A stretch of DNA of 64,000 nt, from contig NC_060955.1 of assembly GCF_910589235.1 (NCBI RefSeq), forward strand, positions 8,445,694 through 8,509,693. The letters are read 5' to 3'. Below are positions 39,201 through 51,151 of the stretch, in pieces (the stretch's first letter is position 1; each line of letters starts with the position of its first letter). This DNA is from Vespa crabro. Its lineage: Eukaryota; Arthropoda; Insecta; Hymenoptera; Vespidae. Both the position numbers and the translations under genes were made by a program. Below the pieces are notes generated by a model that saw only the letters and a program-made list of their open reading frames with translations, was not told the DNA's origin and did no database searches.

Positions 39201-42200
39201 TTAATCTTCTATGTTATAATTTATACCGAAAGTGTCAAAATTATACAATTTTGGTAATTCCACATTCGTTTCTATTCGTTTAATATTCGATTTTTTTGTA
39301 ATATCTACTTTCTCCATTAACACATTTTTATCGGGGAAAAGAAACTTCAAATATTTCTTCTTAAACATCTTCTCGTATAAAAACTCGTCCTTAAAATAAT
39401 AAATTGAAGGCGTTTTGCATTTTTTTTCACCGCCTTTAGTATCATCTGGACATCCAGGTGCTCTAATAACTGGAGGACATTGTTTCTGTACACAAGTATC
39501 ATCAGTCTTTTTCATTTCTGGACATTCTATTTTTTGTGATATGCAAGAATTACGTTTGGGACGAGGATCTGATGTGGCACAAGTCTTTTTCTTTTTACAT
39601 GGATCAGGCTTGGGACAAGGATCTGGCTTCTTACATGGATCTGGCTTCTTACATGGATCTGGTTTCTTACATGGATCTGGCTTCTTACATGGATCTGGTT
39701 TCTTACATGGATCTGGTTTCTTACATGGATCTGGTTTCTTACATGGATCTGGTTTCTTACATGGATCTGGCTTAGCACAGGGATCTTTCTTACATGGATC
39801 TGGCTTGGCACAGGGATCTGGCTTCTTACATGGATCTGGTTTCTTACATGGGTCTGGTTTCTTACATGGGTCTGGTTTCTTACATGGATCTGGTTTCTTA
39901 CATGGATCTGGCTTCTTACATGGATCTGGCTTGGCACATGGATCTGGCTTCTTACATGGATCTGGCTTGGCACAGGGATCTTTCTTACATGGATCTGGCT
40001 TGGCACAAGGATCTTTCTTACATGGATCTGGCTTGGCACAGGGATCTGGCTTCTTACATGGATCTGGTTTCTTACATGGATCTGGCTTCTTACAGGGATC
40101 TTTCTTACATGGATCATGTTTATCACATCCTTGGCTTTCCTTGAGACATGTACATGGATCCTTTGGAGTTTTATTGAAGGACGAATATAAGTTCCTTTCT
40201 AAGCAATCATTTAATACTTCTTCGTTTACATCCGCGAATAAATTCGTAGTCAAATCAGCTGATGACGGACGCAGCTTGAAGAAATCGTCCAAATGATACG
40301 AATTAACGCTTGAATTTGAATTTGATTGTTTTTTAATTATCTTCATTTTCCTCACATTCTCCAAAAGAGATTTTACGGCAGAGGACACTCTTTCCACGGG
40401 TCGCAATTTCTTGCAGAAATTATTTTCTGTCTCATTGCTTTGAAAAACAGATAATGATTTTTCATTTTCATTAGAAAAATGGTCTACGTTCTTGATAATC
40501 ATCTGAACTTCCATCGAAGAACGTTCTAGAGATTCTTTTTGAAACTCAGACTTTTCTTTTCTCGTATAGAAATCACCGATAAATGTTCCAGAAAGATCCT
40601 TCAGATTCTCCATTGATAGAATTACGTGATTTAAAGGTACTATCTCTGATATAGACTTACTTTTCAAATTAATCATTTTCTCATCTTCTATATTAATTCT
40701 CTTAAAATTCGTATTACATTTTTTATCATTCTTGATAATGTCATAAAATCTTGGCTTAGCTTTTGCATTGGCTGCAATAAAACGTTTCAATTTTATAGAG
40801 TCATCATTTTGTATATTTTCGCCATCTAATACTTTCGAGAGAAACCAAGAAGATCTAGCCTTATCATTTGCTTTACTAAAATCATATAATAGCCTACACT
40901 TTCTATTAGTGAACGTTGCGGGCACAGTCCAATCCTTCAATTTGTTCTTTACATTTGTTTTATATACAGGTTCTTCGTCCTTTCGTTGTTTTTTATCGTT
41001 ATTTCTCTTCATACATTTATCCATATGAATTTTCAACTTTTTTTCGTTCATCAAATGCAAAGTGAAAAATCTATCTTCAGCTTTTTTGAAAGGTGTGATC
41101 TTTACAATTGGCGCCACCATGGCCAACGTCTGAACTTTTTTCTTATGACATCGCTTGGATATCGACTTTTTCATAAGTTTTTTTTCTTTTCTCTTCGAAG
41201 AAGTGGAGAACGTTGTCGTGTTCGCGTACGGATCTATCGGTCGAAGTAACCACTCTGTCATCTCATTTAGGATGTCATTTTTCTGGCGGACTCGTCGCAT
41301 CGTGTTGTTGTGGGCCATTTCATCTAGGATTCGTGTCATCATCGATCTTAACTTGCTGGTGCACGTGTCGCCCGCCTGGGGACAGACGTAGAGACGATGT
41401 CAAGAATCATTTTTGCTGTTTTTATCGTTTGGTTCGAGCAATCGTTTCTACGTTCACGATATATCGTTTGTTTGTTTTGTTGTTTGTTTTATTTTATTTT
41501 TTCGTCATCGTCGTCCTAAAAACTCGGTATATGGAATAACCATTGATGTTTATAAAATGCAAAGAATTCTTTTCCATTTTCTTCGCTTCTTTATACAAAT
41601 TTCCATTTTCTTGTCACTTTTAGCTGATCCAGTTTCTAAAATATTCACTCATTTTTATTTTATATACCTTTAAAATTGATGCTTACTAGGAATCGTGGAT
41701 GTAATACCGATCTTTTTCTGTTTCCTTCAATATTATCATAACTATTTCGATTCCTCATTATCGATTGTCATTACAGTTGTTTTTAAAACAAACTTCAGTT
41801 TTGTCATTCGTCATTTGCGAATAAAAATTCATTTTGAATAAAATTTCATTTCAAACGAATTTGGAATTACAAATACGTTTTTCTATTTGTTATATACCTC
41901 TTGATTTTTTATTTTATAATCAAAATTGAAAAAAAAAACTAAAAGTGAAATACTTCTTACCTTCGACGATGTAAGACGTTGATTTACTGCTCGAGCTTCT
42001 TCGCCGATCGGCAAACAATGTAAAGCTTCTACAAGTTTATTGATATCAGTTTCGTTAACTTTCAGTTGATCAGCTAAGTAGGGTAGCTTGTTATTTTCCT
42101 TCATCATTGAATCTTGCTTCGATGTTGTCTCATACGACCGTGATTTTTCCATCAATGTTAATATTCGTGAATTCTGTTTTGAGATGGTCATTAATTTAAA

Positions 42201-42559
42201 TTATTTTCTAAGCTATATAAATATTTGGAAAAATCATTGAAAAATTCTTACTTGGCCATAAAATGGTTCAGTTCCATTGAAATGATGCACTCTGTTCTGA
42301 GTAAATAAAAATCTTTTATTAATACCAGCCACATCATAAATAGGAATGGTATTTAATGTTGAATGTTGTCTCGCTAATCGTGATGCGTTTGGATTGACTC
42401 CCTCAATTGTCCCAATCAGTGTAATCTGCAATTAATTTTGAGAATAATTTATCATATTTTAGGAGAATATTTTATATTTACCTTTAAATTATCTTCGCCA
42501 GCGTAATATTTACGCTGACTGAAAGATTTAACAACGGATTTAGCGGCTCGGGAAAACAT
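39201..42559 (-). CDS. Don juan-like mitochondrial sperm protein candidate with DPCKKP repeats, four exons
   Basis: Four exons can be joined, all in phase 0: 42,482-42,559; 42,252-42,425; 41,961-42,173; 39,201-41,375, giving about 879 residues. Donors are gtaaat, gtaaga and gtaaga; acceptors are ttgcag, aaacag and ccccag. Exon 1 starts MFSRAAKSVVKSFSQRKYYA, a classical mitochondrial presequence without acidic residues and rich in Arg, Lys and Ser. Exon 2 has a weak resemblance to the first strand, glycine loop and second strand of a malate dehydrogenase-type NAD fold. Exon 4 is Lys-rich, then has about 30 tandem DPCKKP, DPCAKP and DPCKK units, then a short tail. Repeated DPCKKK-type motifs are known from Drosophila Don juan, found in sperm mitochondrial derivatives; function here is inferred from that. 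An alternative is that exon 4 is a gene on its own, starting at the ATG at 41,342. The joins are not verified by transcripts. Confidence 0.62.
39596..40113 (-). repeat. 18-bp coding minisatellite (DPCKKP array)
   Basis: On the + strand the unit is GGATCTGGCTTCTTACAT. About 30 copies run in frame and are interrupted by 15-base variants lacking the Pro codon and by variants with GCC/GCT giving Ala. The blocks of identical variants (for example DPCKK next to DPCAKP three times) show that multi-unit segments were duplicated, as by unequal exchange. Copy number is therefore likely to differ between individuals and assemblies. Confidence 0.95.
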
Positions 42560-43090
42560 TGTTAAAATCTTGTGGAAATTACTTGAAATTTTTTTAACGC
42601 CTTCATATGGCGTCCGTCTGATCCAAACTAAATAAAATAGTTTCTAAACATTTGTTATTAAATGACCATCACAATTTTGCTAATGCAATTGTTTATAACA
42701 AATTCAAGAGCTATCGAGTATGTCATGTATGATAATCATAATGAAATCATTTTATTTTTTGTTTTCTTCTTCTGTTAAGAAACATTTTACCATATTATGG
42801 TAAATATTTGTAATCAGAAGATATTGTAGAGTTCCTATATTACCACTTTTAGAGAAAAGTACAGATTACTTATACATAACAATGGAATATAATAGGATTA
42901 AAAATATAAAATATAAAATACGATTATATATTATACAACGTTATTTTTTATTTCCAAAATATAAAATATGTTTACGTTAAAAAAATATCAGACAGCATAA
43001 TTTTTACATATTACATTCTTAAAATATAAATATAGTATGTAAAATATATATACTATTCCTAACTGTTCGATTCTGATTATATATTTACAT
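42560..43090. other. Short AT-rich gap, likely promoter side of the DPCKKP gene
   Basis: This lies upstream of the minus-strand start at 42,559. It is AT-rich, with no TATA box I would stand behind and no coding frame. On its far side the crooked neck pseudogene begins. Confidence 0.4.
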
Positions 43091-43094
43091 TTTG

Positions 43095-45170
43095 AACAAT
43101 TTCATTATAAACTTTTTCCTTCATCCTATGTTTTTGCAGATGCCAAGAACTTAAGATTAGGTCTTTGGGATACGTCTTCTGAAAATAGGAAGTTGAATAC
43201 TTTTTCCTATCCGTCATTTTGAAACAATAAAAAAGATTAATGTTGTTTTATATTTAAATTTTTCTAAAACTTTCTGATATTAATATACTTACTGTACATT
43301 TTCCAACAATTCATCTCTTTCGTTTCTACTTTTTCATTTGTAAAATCTCATCATACAACCAAAAGTAATACTTTATTTTTTTTTCACCATTTGAATACAA
43401 TGCATCGTTCCAACATTCAAACATTCTAGGAGCTAAAATAATAATATTAACAGTATCTTCCAATGGAAAATTAGCTAATTCAAATTTAGCATAGGCTATC
43501 CAAGCTTGTAATGTATTATGTTAGAATATTTATAAATTAATAAACAATTTTGGTTTAGTTTAAGATATATAATCATATCATAAAATCAAACTCATTTTAA
43601 GTAATAAAAATAATAGAGGAAAAATTTTTTTGATTAATAAAGAAACAATACAAATTTAATTATACTTAGTTGTAATTTCTAGAAATATGATTTATCTTGA
43701 CTAAAATATAATTAATTCATAAATACTTCCAGCACAGTTAATGTCTCCTAATAAAGTTTCTAATTCTGTAAACTAAATAGACATTATAATAAGTAAATAA
43801 ATATAAATGTGATTATAGGAAAAGTAATTTACTTTTATCAATGTTGTGCATTTTTCAGGTCCAAATTCACACATGAACACAAAATTCTACATCTATCAAA
43901 TTGTCTAAGTTGTATCTTTAAATCAATGTAACTATAACATAATTTATTTTTGAGACAAACACATAATGCTATACACTGAATTACAAAATGTAATTTAATA
44001 TTAATAAATAATACAAAAAAATTATTATAATAATAACATACCAATGTTTTTTTTTTGCTAGAGCTAAATTTTTTTATACTTCGAAATATGCATAAAGTAG
44101 CCATATCTTAAAAAATGTGAAGTGTTTATGTGGAATGAATTCTAAACATTAAAAAAATAAAAAATATTATGAAGTTATATCTTATATAACAATGATTATA
44201 CATAAGATAAGCTATAACTATAATTATATACTATATAACTATATACTATATAACTATAACTATAGCTATAACTATATACCTGTATACTTGATGGCATCTA
44301 TCTATATTTTTCATATCAAATTCTTCATACAAAGTATAATTTATCCATAGAGAGATATATTGTCTCTAATATTGCTTCTTTTATAAAAATTTGTTTTATG
44401 AAAAGAATCTGTAATGTTACTATAAAATTTAAAAAATTTAAGTATTCATTACTTTAGTAGGAAGGAACATTGGCTATAGCTCATTCATATGTTTATCTTA
44501 CTTCTTTAATATCAGGATTTCCTTTGGATTATATTAATGTCAAATAATCCAATTGAGCATCATAAAAAGATTTTTTCTAATTTCTTATTCATATTGATAT
44601 TTTCTTTTGCTAATTATTACATCTTCAATGCCTATTTAAAAATTGTATAAAATTCACGAAAACAAAAAAGTTAACAGCACGTTCATAAACTTTGTGAAGC
44701 CGAGATTCTCCTCCAAGACACTTTATCCAATATTTTACATCAAGATGAACTACTATAAAACGTTTATATATCTCCCTTGCTCTTTATATCTCTTTATATA
44801 ATAAATCAAATTTAATATACTTGGTATATAAGATTCCCAATCTATTCAGTGCTCAAAAACTTGACATGCTCTTATAATAAATCTTTATAAAATCAAGTTA
44901 CATAATAAAAAATAATTCCTAATTTTATATCAAATCTTGTCACTAACAAAACAAATTTACCAACAATACTTTCTAACATTTCCTCTATATATGTATACTT
45001 ATACCAAAACTGATGTGCACTGTTTGAAATTGTAATTGCATGATTCTATAAATTTCTAGCATAATTTATTTTCCAATTTTGCATTTCCATGTCAATATAC
45101 TTTGGGCATAGTCTAATAATCTATAATCAATACTTAAAGTACTTAAATATATAGATCTAAAAGCAATTAT
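43095..45170 (-). pseudogene. Crooked neck (CRNKL1/Clf1-type) pseudogene, unprocessed
   Basis: Fragments of the HAT-repeat splicing factor crooked neck follow in correct order on the minus strand, with stops and frame changes between them: RSIYLSTLSIDYR (about 45,110-45,166), QFWYKYTYIEEMLESIVG (about 44,960-45,040), VVHLDVKYWIKC and RLHKVYERAVNFF (about 44,660-44,765), EDVIISKRKYQYE (about 44,600), SLWINYTLYEEFDMKNIDRC (about 44,330), YIDLKIQLRQFDRCRILC (about 43,880-43,940), GPEKCTTLIK joined to FTELETLLGDINCAGSIYEL (about 43,720-43,860), LQAWIAYAKFELANFPLED (about 43,480-43,520) and PNLKFLASAK (about 43,140). Between CTTLIK and FTELETL lies an intron with gt...ag ends, so the copy arose from genomic DNA, not mRNA. 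The family normally has about 690 residues and acts in spliceosome activation; this copy cannot make it. The N-terminal part is missing. Confidence 0.88.
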
Positions 45171-45800
45171 ATACAAAACTTTAAAATACTTTTAATTATT
45201 TGTGGTTGTATATTCTTTAAGTATAGTAGTCGTACCAGTCGTTATCATTTTTAGGTAGTGCACGCTTATTCAATTTTTGCTTAAAAACGTATAAGTCTTA
45301 TTCAAAGGAACGTATTTAAGCTGTATGTATATTATTTATTATGTCGACATTCCATATTTTAAACAAATTTTTTTTTGGTATGATATATTTCAAAGCAAGA
45401 TCCAATGTGCAATCCCGGTTTTCTTATATATTTTTCACAGTGATATTCGGATTCTTGTCTTTGACCTTTTTTCCTACCAGAACAAACGAAATATTCCTTG
45501 CTCCGACCTCCTTGATTTCGTTATAGAATATGTAATTTTTCGTTTAATCATTCTTCTTTATCTAAGGTTGATAGTTTACCATGCGAAGCCTAAAATCCGT
45601 CACGAACCTAAATTATCCACCAATTGATCAAATTATTGACCAATTAATCAATTTTCTAACAAATTTTAGATGTCATGTAGGTGTCTTGTCTTCTTGTTGT
45701 AACGTTTGCTTGTACAATATATAACTATTCACAGAACAAATTTCTAAATTCCAAAAAATTAATTTTTTTCACGAAATTTCCAAAAAATGGATGTACAATA
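45171..45800. other. Gap between crooked neck relic and piggyBac relic
   Basis: AT-rich sequence. A 100-codon frame at 45,325-45,627 (+) has no recognisable motif. The boundary between the two relics, and piggyBac terminal repeats with TTAA duplications, could not be found by eye. Confidence 0.5.
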
Positions 45801-47121
45801 TTAGTCAGCTCGGTCGACACCGTCCGTATGTTTATTATATTCGGCGATTACTTTTAATTTCTGTTTTGTAATTATATCAACTTTTCTTGATCTTGTATTT
45901 ATTATTACCATTTTTATTGTGTAATATGTACTTAATGACAATCCTTTTGTCTTTCCATAATAGTAGCAATGTTTCTCTAAATCGACAACCAAGAACATTC
46001 ATGTTACTAAATATAAGTTTTTGTATTGTGGGGACTATGTATTTTCGGTTTTGATTTATTATTCCAGTAATATAACATTTTAGTTTCAATAATTCATGCA
46101 CCAACGTTATACTTGTACAAAATCTATCAGTATAAATATAACCTCATGGATTAGGATTGATTCAATAATTTTTTATAGAGGTGTAATATAATTTTTGCAG
46201 TTATTGAAAGATTAGATTGTATAAATGATTCTGTAGTAGAACTGCCATAGTATGGTAAAAGTGAATGTATATAAACAGTGTTAGAATCCGCTAATACATA
46301 AATGCGAATTTTCCATTCTGTTGGTTTTTTGGGGTGGTAACAAAATTGATTCTTCCTTTGACTTTTATGACTGATTCATCAATTGAAATCTCTTTATTTG
46401 GAATAACATAGTCTTTGAATGTAGCCTTCAATATAATTTAACAAGTCGCTGTATTTTTTAATTCTTATTCTAATGCTTCTATCATTTGAAGTATTTATAT
46501 TTAAATGTAACATCCAATAAATTTGGAAAAACATTTTTCTCCAAAATATGTTCAAAAAAATTATATTTTTGAGTTATGTTGATGCAATCAGAAGACTTTC
46601 ATATCTGACAATTTTTTAATACCCATGTTGAGTATTACACTTACAAATGGTTGTATTCTGACACTAGCACATCTACCCAATTATCCCATATCAACCGACG
46701 TGATAATACTTTGTCTACAATTGTTGTCCTGGCATACCGATTTATTTTCTTTACAATATTTTGAAGCAACTCATCAGTAAAAAAATCTGATGAAAAAGAT
46801 TGACTCTGTGCATATTACAGGAACTTGTGCATTTGGACTCCTAGATTCTGCTGAAAAATCTATTTTTAATAAATCGATATTTTCGTGTGTAACATCTTGG
46901 TATATATGATTCTCATTTGGAATATTACTTCTTAATGTTACTTCAATATCATTGTGAGTTAAATGTAATTGCATTATATGTTTTCTTCTAAGCATTATAA
47001 TATCGCTATCACTATCTGAATTATCATTGAAGTCACCATCATTGGACTCACCATGATAATCTATATAAAATTCATCATCACTGTTTTGCATATCTTTATA
47101 ATTACTAGGCTTGCATCTCAT
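45801..47121 (-). mobile_element. Decayed piggyBac-type transposase
   Basis: The frame opens at an ATG (47,121) with an acidic Asp/Ser-rich N-terminal region (NDNSDSDSDIIMLRRKH), as usual for piggyBac transposases. It then continues through frame changes. Diagnostic pieces in order are FFTDELLQNIVKKINRYAR (about 46,730-46,790), KDYVIPNKEISIDESVIKVK (about 46,370-46,430, including the catalytic-core IDE segment) and YNKHTDGVDRAD (about 45,801-45,840), the family's YNKxxxGVDRxD signature. A stop follows directly after the last Asp, so the Cys-rich C-terminal domain is lost or out of frame. The relic is about 1.3 kb, against a usual coding length near 1.8 kb. It is inactive. Confidence 0.88.
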
Positions 47122-48247
47122 TTTAGATATTTTAGAGCATAATTTTTACAAATGTAAAAAATAAGATATATATATAAGATATAACAATAAATACTAAAAA
47201 AATAAAAGATAGTAAATTTCAGTAATACTGAATCTGCTGCTTGTGCAATGATTTGAACTGGCTGAAATAATGACTGTTCCTTCAGACAAAACAAAGTTTT
47301 TATAGATGAGTGAAGAGTATGTTAAGATAAACAGTGTTATGTTTCACTGCCTAAATTACCGTCACATACTCGTGTCAGAAATATCTGATATGACAGCAAC
47401 AGTAAAGCAGCCTTGCTGGGAACATCCTATGGTTCAATCACAAAGAGTTAATACAATTAATACTACAAAATTAAAAATTTCTTCTACTTTAACCACTTGC
47501 ACTGGCGATTAATTCATAGATGTACGTGTCAAAACGCTACACTGCAACTCCCCATGAAGCGTCACTTGTAATTCATGAATATTGTCATATTTTACTTTCA
47601 TTTCCAATGTCTTTCCATATCCATCCCTTAGATTAATTTCACAATTTTTCACATATTTCAGATATGATTCTATTCTATTTTCGTCATAAAAAGTGATTCA
47701 ACATCACTTCCAAAGTGGAAAAACAATTTTTTCGCAATCATAATCACTATCACTATCTTTCTTTACTATCTATTTTAATTAGTTATTTCCTTTATATTTA
47801 TCGAAATAATATCACTAAGTTTACTGTCGCTCTCTGTTTTACAATATGGGTTGAAATTACTAAAATAAAACAAATGTATTATTTGATTTGACTGGTATAT
47901 AAGAAAATGTATTGCGAATTGTAAGAATTTTGAAATACGTTTTTATGGGATATTATATCGATTACTCCACGTAACGGAGTGCACTCCGAAATTGTACTTC
48001 GATAACGATTCCAGTCGATGTATCGTACATGTCATTTTTATTATTGCAACAACTGCATACCGACATGTATAATATGTCGTTGGCAATTTTTAAACAAAAA
48101 TATCTTGACATACATGACATGTCTTTCCAACATAAATGATTAAGTATCTTGGTCTCTCTACTTGTTTCTTGTAATCAATTTGTCTACTGAGCATATTTTA
48201 TGCAATTAGTTATAATTAATAGCTTCTTATATTTCAAACAAAGTTTA
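47122..48247. other. Gap with one coding-like relic between piggyBac and mariner
   Basis: Mostly AT-rich. On the minus strand at about 47,509-47,690 is a 59-codon open frame containing YLKYVKNCEINLRDGYGKTL and then VKYDNIHELQVTLHGELQCS, without an ATG at its head. It looks coding, but I do not recognise it; it may be a fragment of another dead gene or of the inserted element. A second piece reading SEGTVIISASSNHCTSSRFS lies about 250 bases further on in a different frame. Confidence 0.4.
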
Positions 48248-49240
48248 TTACACCAAATACATGCCATTTTGATCAATTACTTTTTGCCATTTTTGAGGTA
48301 AAATCATAATCCCGTCATTGTAGAATTTCTTTTTTTTCTCCACAAAAAACTTTGACAAGTAATTTTCACAGGCCTCTTTTGAAGCCAGCTTTGCATTATT
48401 AAGGGAATTCTGCAAAGACCGAAACAAATGGTAGTCTGACGGTGCAAGGTCAGGACTATACGGTGGATGCATTAAAACTTCCCAGCCAAGTTCTCTCAAT
48501 TTTTGATAAGTCATCAATGATGTGTAGGGCCTGGCATTGTCATGATGGAAGATGACATCTTTATTATTGATTAATTCTGGTCGTTTTACTTCGATTGCTT
48601 GACGTAATCTTTCCAGTTGTTGACAGTAGAGATTAGAATCAATCGTTTGACCGGGAGGCAGCAACTCATAGTGAACAATTCCTTTACAATCCCACCACAC
48701 ACATAGCATCACTTTGTTTAACGCCAATCCTTGCTTTGACCATGATGTTTTCCGTACATCGTTGTTGTACATGATCCATTTTTCATCGCCCGTAATGAGT
48801 CGCTTCAAAAATGGTTCGATTTGGTTCCGTTTTAACAAAGATTCACAGATGGAAATTCGATTCATTAAATTTTTCATTGTTAAATCATGTGGCACCCAAA
48901 CATCGAGTTTTTTTTTGTATCCAGCCTTTTTCAAATGGTTTAAAACTGTTTTATGGTCGATGTTTAGCTCCTTAGCGACATGATGACTGCTAATGTGTCG
49001 GTCTTGCTCAATTTTTTTCATGATTTCATCGACTTTTTCAGTCATTGGCCGACCAGAGCGAGGTGCATCACTTATATCAAATTTTCCAGATTGAAACCGC
49101 TTGAACCAGATTTGTGCCACACGTACTGATACTGCATCAAGACCGTATACATCACAAATTTTTTTAGCAGCCTGAGTCGCATTCGTCCCTTTTTTGTAAA
49201 AGAATTTCAAAACATGTCGAATTTCTTCTTTTTCACTCAT
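48248..49240 (-). mobile_element. mariner transposase, near full-length, D,D34D, small internal deletion
   Basis: An uninterrupted 330-residue frame runs from ATG at 49,240 (the frame continues two codons upstream, but with TTG). The N-terminal paired HTH region includes SGRP and VAKELNIDHKTVLNHLKKAG. The linker WVPHDL follows, then TGDEKW (Asp152), HHDNARP (Asp234) and SPDLAPSDYHLF (Asp269). The last two catalytic Asp are separated by 34 residues, the mariner signature. Known full-length mariners have about 345 residues. Here SWSKQGLALNKVMLCVWWD is about 14 residues shorter than the corresponding segment, which normally lies between the SW and KVMLC motifs and contains the AKP stretch. The protein is probably non-functional in spite of the open frame. 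I could not find the terminal inverted repeats. Confidence 0.92.
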
Positions 49241-49763
49241 TTTCAAAACGTAATAACTTTTAAATAAATAAACAAATATATCATAATCTTTCTAAAAATA
49301 CTTAGTAATGTCACCTTACAAACGCACGCAATTACTGAAATTATATGACTGTAATGTCATCTGCCATGAAAATACGAAGAAACTTTTTCTTCAATCCAAT
49401 ATATGATTCCTATGTGTCTTCATACGTTTTTCATTTCCAATATTGATAATCAACCCATTCATGGAAATCTGAGATATTTCGTGGCTGAGAAGGAATATTT
49501 ATAAATGAATTGTTCTTTAAATAAAATTCTAGATAGGTTTAACATTATAGAATAAAGATTTTAATGTTATTCTTATAAGAGGTAAAATTTCTTGATCTCT
49601 CTCTTTTTCTCTTTCCTTTGCTTCTTTTAATAGTTGTACTGCTATGATTTAAATTTCCACAGATGCTTTGTTTTTAGTCTAAAAAAGATATAAATTGTGA
49701 ATAAGTATTATAGTTAAATGGTATGTGTTATAAATTATAATTATAATATAAAATATACTAATA
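49241..49763. other. Gap between mariner and Tc1 elements
   Basis: AT-rich sequence that should include the 5' end of the mariner element. I see no gene and no clear inverted repeat partner. Confidence 0.5.
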
Positions 49764-49830
49764 CAGTCCTAAACAAAATAATAGCTTCCACTCAACATTT
49801 TTATTTATTTTTGAAGATATATGCAGGAAA
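49764..49830 (+). repeat. Left terminal inverted repeat of the Tc1-type element
   Basis: About 66 bases matching the reverse complement of 51,152-51,217 with scattered substitutions; a perfect core is ACTCAACATTTTTATTTATT. Confidence 0.88.
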
Positions 49831-51151
49831 ATACATATTTTGTCCTATATATTGGACATGTAAATATACGAAAAATCGCGTTTGTAGAATATGTTTTACT
49901 AGTTATCAAAAAAAAAAAAAAATGTAAATAGAAACTAAAGTTGGTAGGGCAAAGTAATAGCACATTATATAAAAAATATATCTATATAACGAATAAATAA
50001 TTTATTAATATTTTGTGATACATCCTTTCGTTTGTAATAATTCAAGCAAACGATTTGGTATTGATTTGTATAATTTAAAAATTTGTTGTGATACATTAAT
50101 TCTACAATTTTTGATTTTAATTCTTCTATTGTTTCAAATTGTCTTCCTTCTATATAAATATTTCGGTTTAGTTCGGACTAAACATTTTCTATAATATTCA
50201 AATCTGAAGAGTATTCAGGCCAGACTAAAACTTTCTTATTAACAGAAAAATAATTTTGTACAGATTTAACTGTATGAATCGACGCATTATTCTGTTGGAA
50301 TATTCAATTTTTCCATGTAATGTGAACAGTATGTTCTTCCAATTGATCATTTATTAATTTGATATACATTTGACTGTTCATTGTTTTATATAAAATTTAT
50401 ATTTATTCTATTATGGTATTCAATTCCTGCTCATACCATTACAATTCCTCCTTCCATTTATCGATGTCTTAAAATAAGTTCCTGTTTCGAAGATCATGGA
50501 AATAATAATGCCATCCATCTGAACCATCTAAATTAAATTTTTTCTTATCACTAAAAATAACTTTTCTCCAATGTTGTTTCCAATGATTTTTTGCGAACAT
50601 TAAGCATTGTCCTCTGCTGTACATATGATGTTAATGGTGCGCGTTTCTTTAGTTTCCAATGTTTACAAGATATGTTGGACATTTTTTATGTTACAATACT
50701 TGCTTCTTTAGCAATTTCTCCTGCAGTTTCTTTGGAATTAGAAGCTTTCCGTAAAGAAGCTCTTTTTTGTCGTTCTGTCAAAACTTGTTATACAATGGTC
50801 TTTTTTTTCCATAATTTTTAGAATCCTTTAATAAATTAAGTATTGCATTACGACTTCTACTGAATAGTTTTACTATTTTTAAGATAGGGTAATTCTTTAA
50901 TCGTAATACTAAAATTCTGTCGATTTCACTTTTATTTAGAGTCTTTCCTCGACCTATTTTCAAAATTTAATAGAAATTAATAAACCACAACATGGCTACA
51001 AACGTATTCTATACTTATGTTTTCGTAGACACCTGAATAACGAAAGAAAGAAATTTAATAAGTGGAAAGACCTCATGTGTGTTATCACATTCCAATAAAG
51101 CGATTTTCTATATGTATGTATAACGAGATCGATAAAACAGAGAGGGAAAAA

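Noticed and set aside
39415..40296. 293-codon plus-strand frame of GSGFLH repeats
   Set aside because: It is the antisense of the DPCKKP array; the 18-base unit keeps several frames open at once.
49718..49927. 69-codon plus-strand frame
   Set aside because: It overlaps the inverted repeat end of the Tc1 element and has no similarity.
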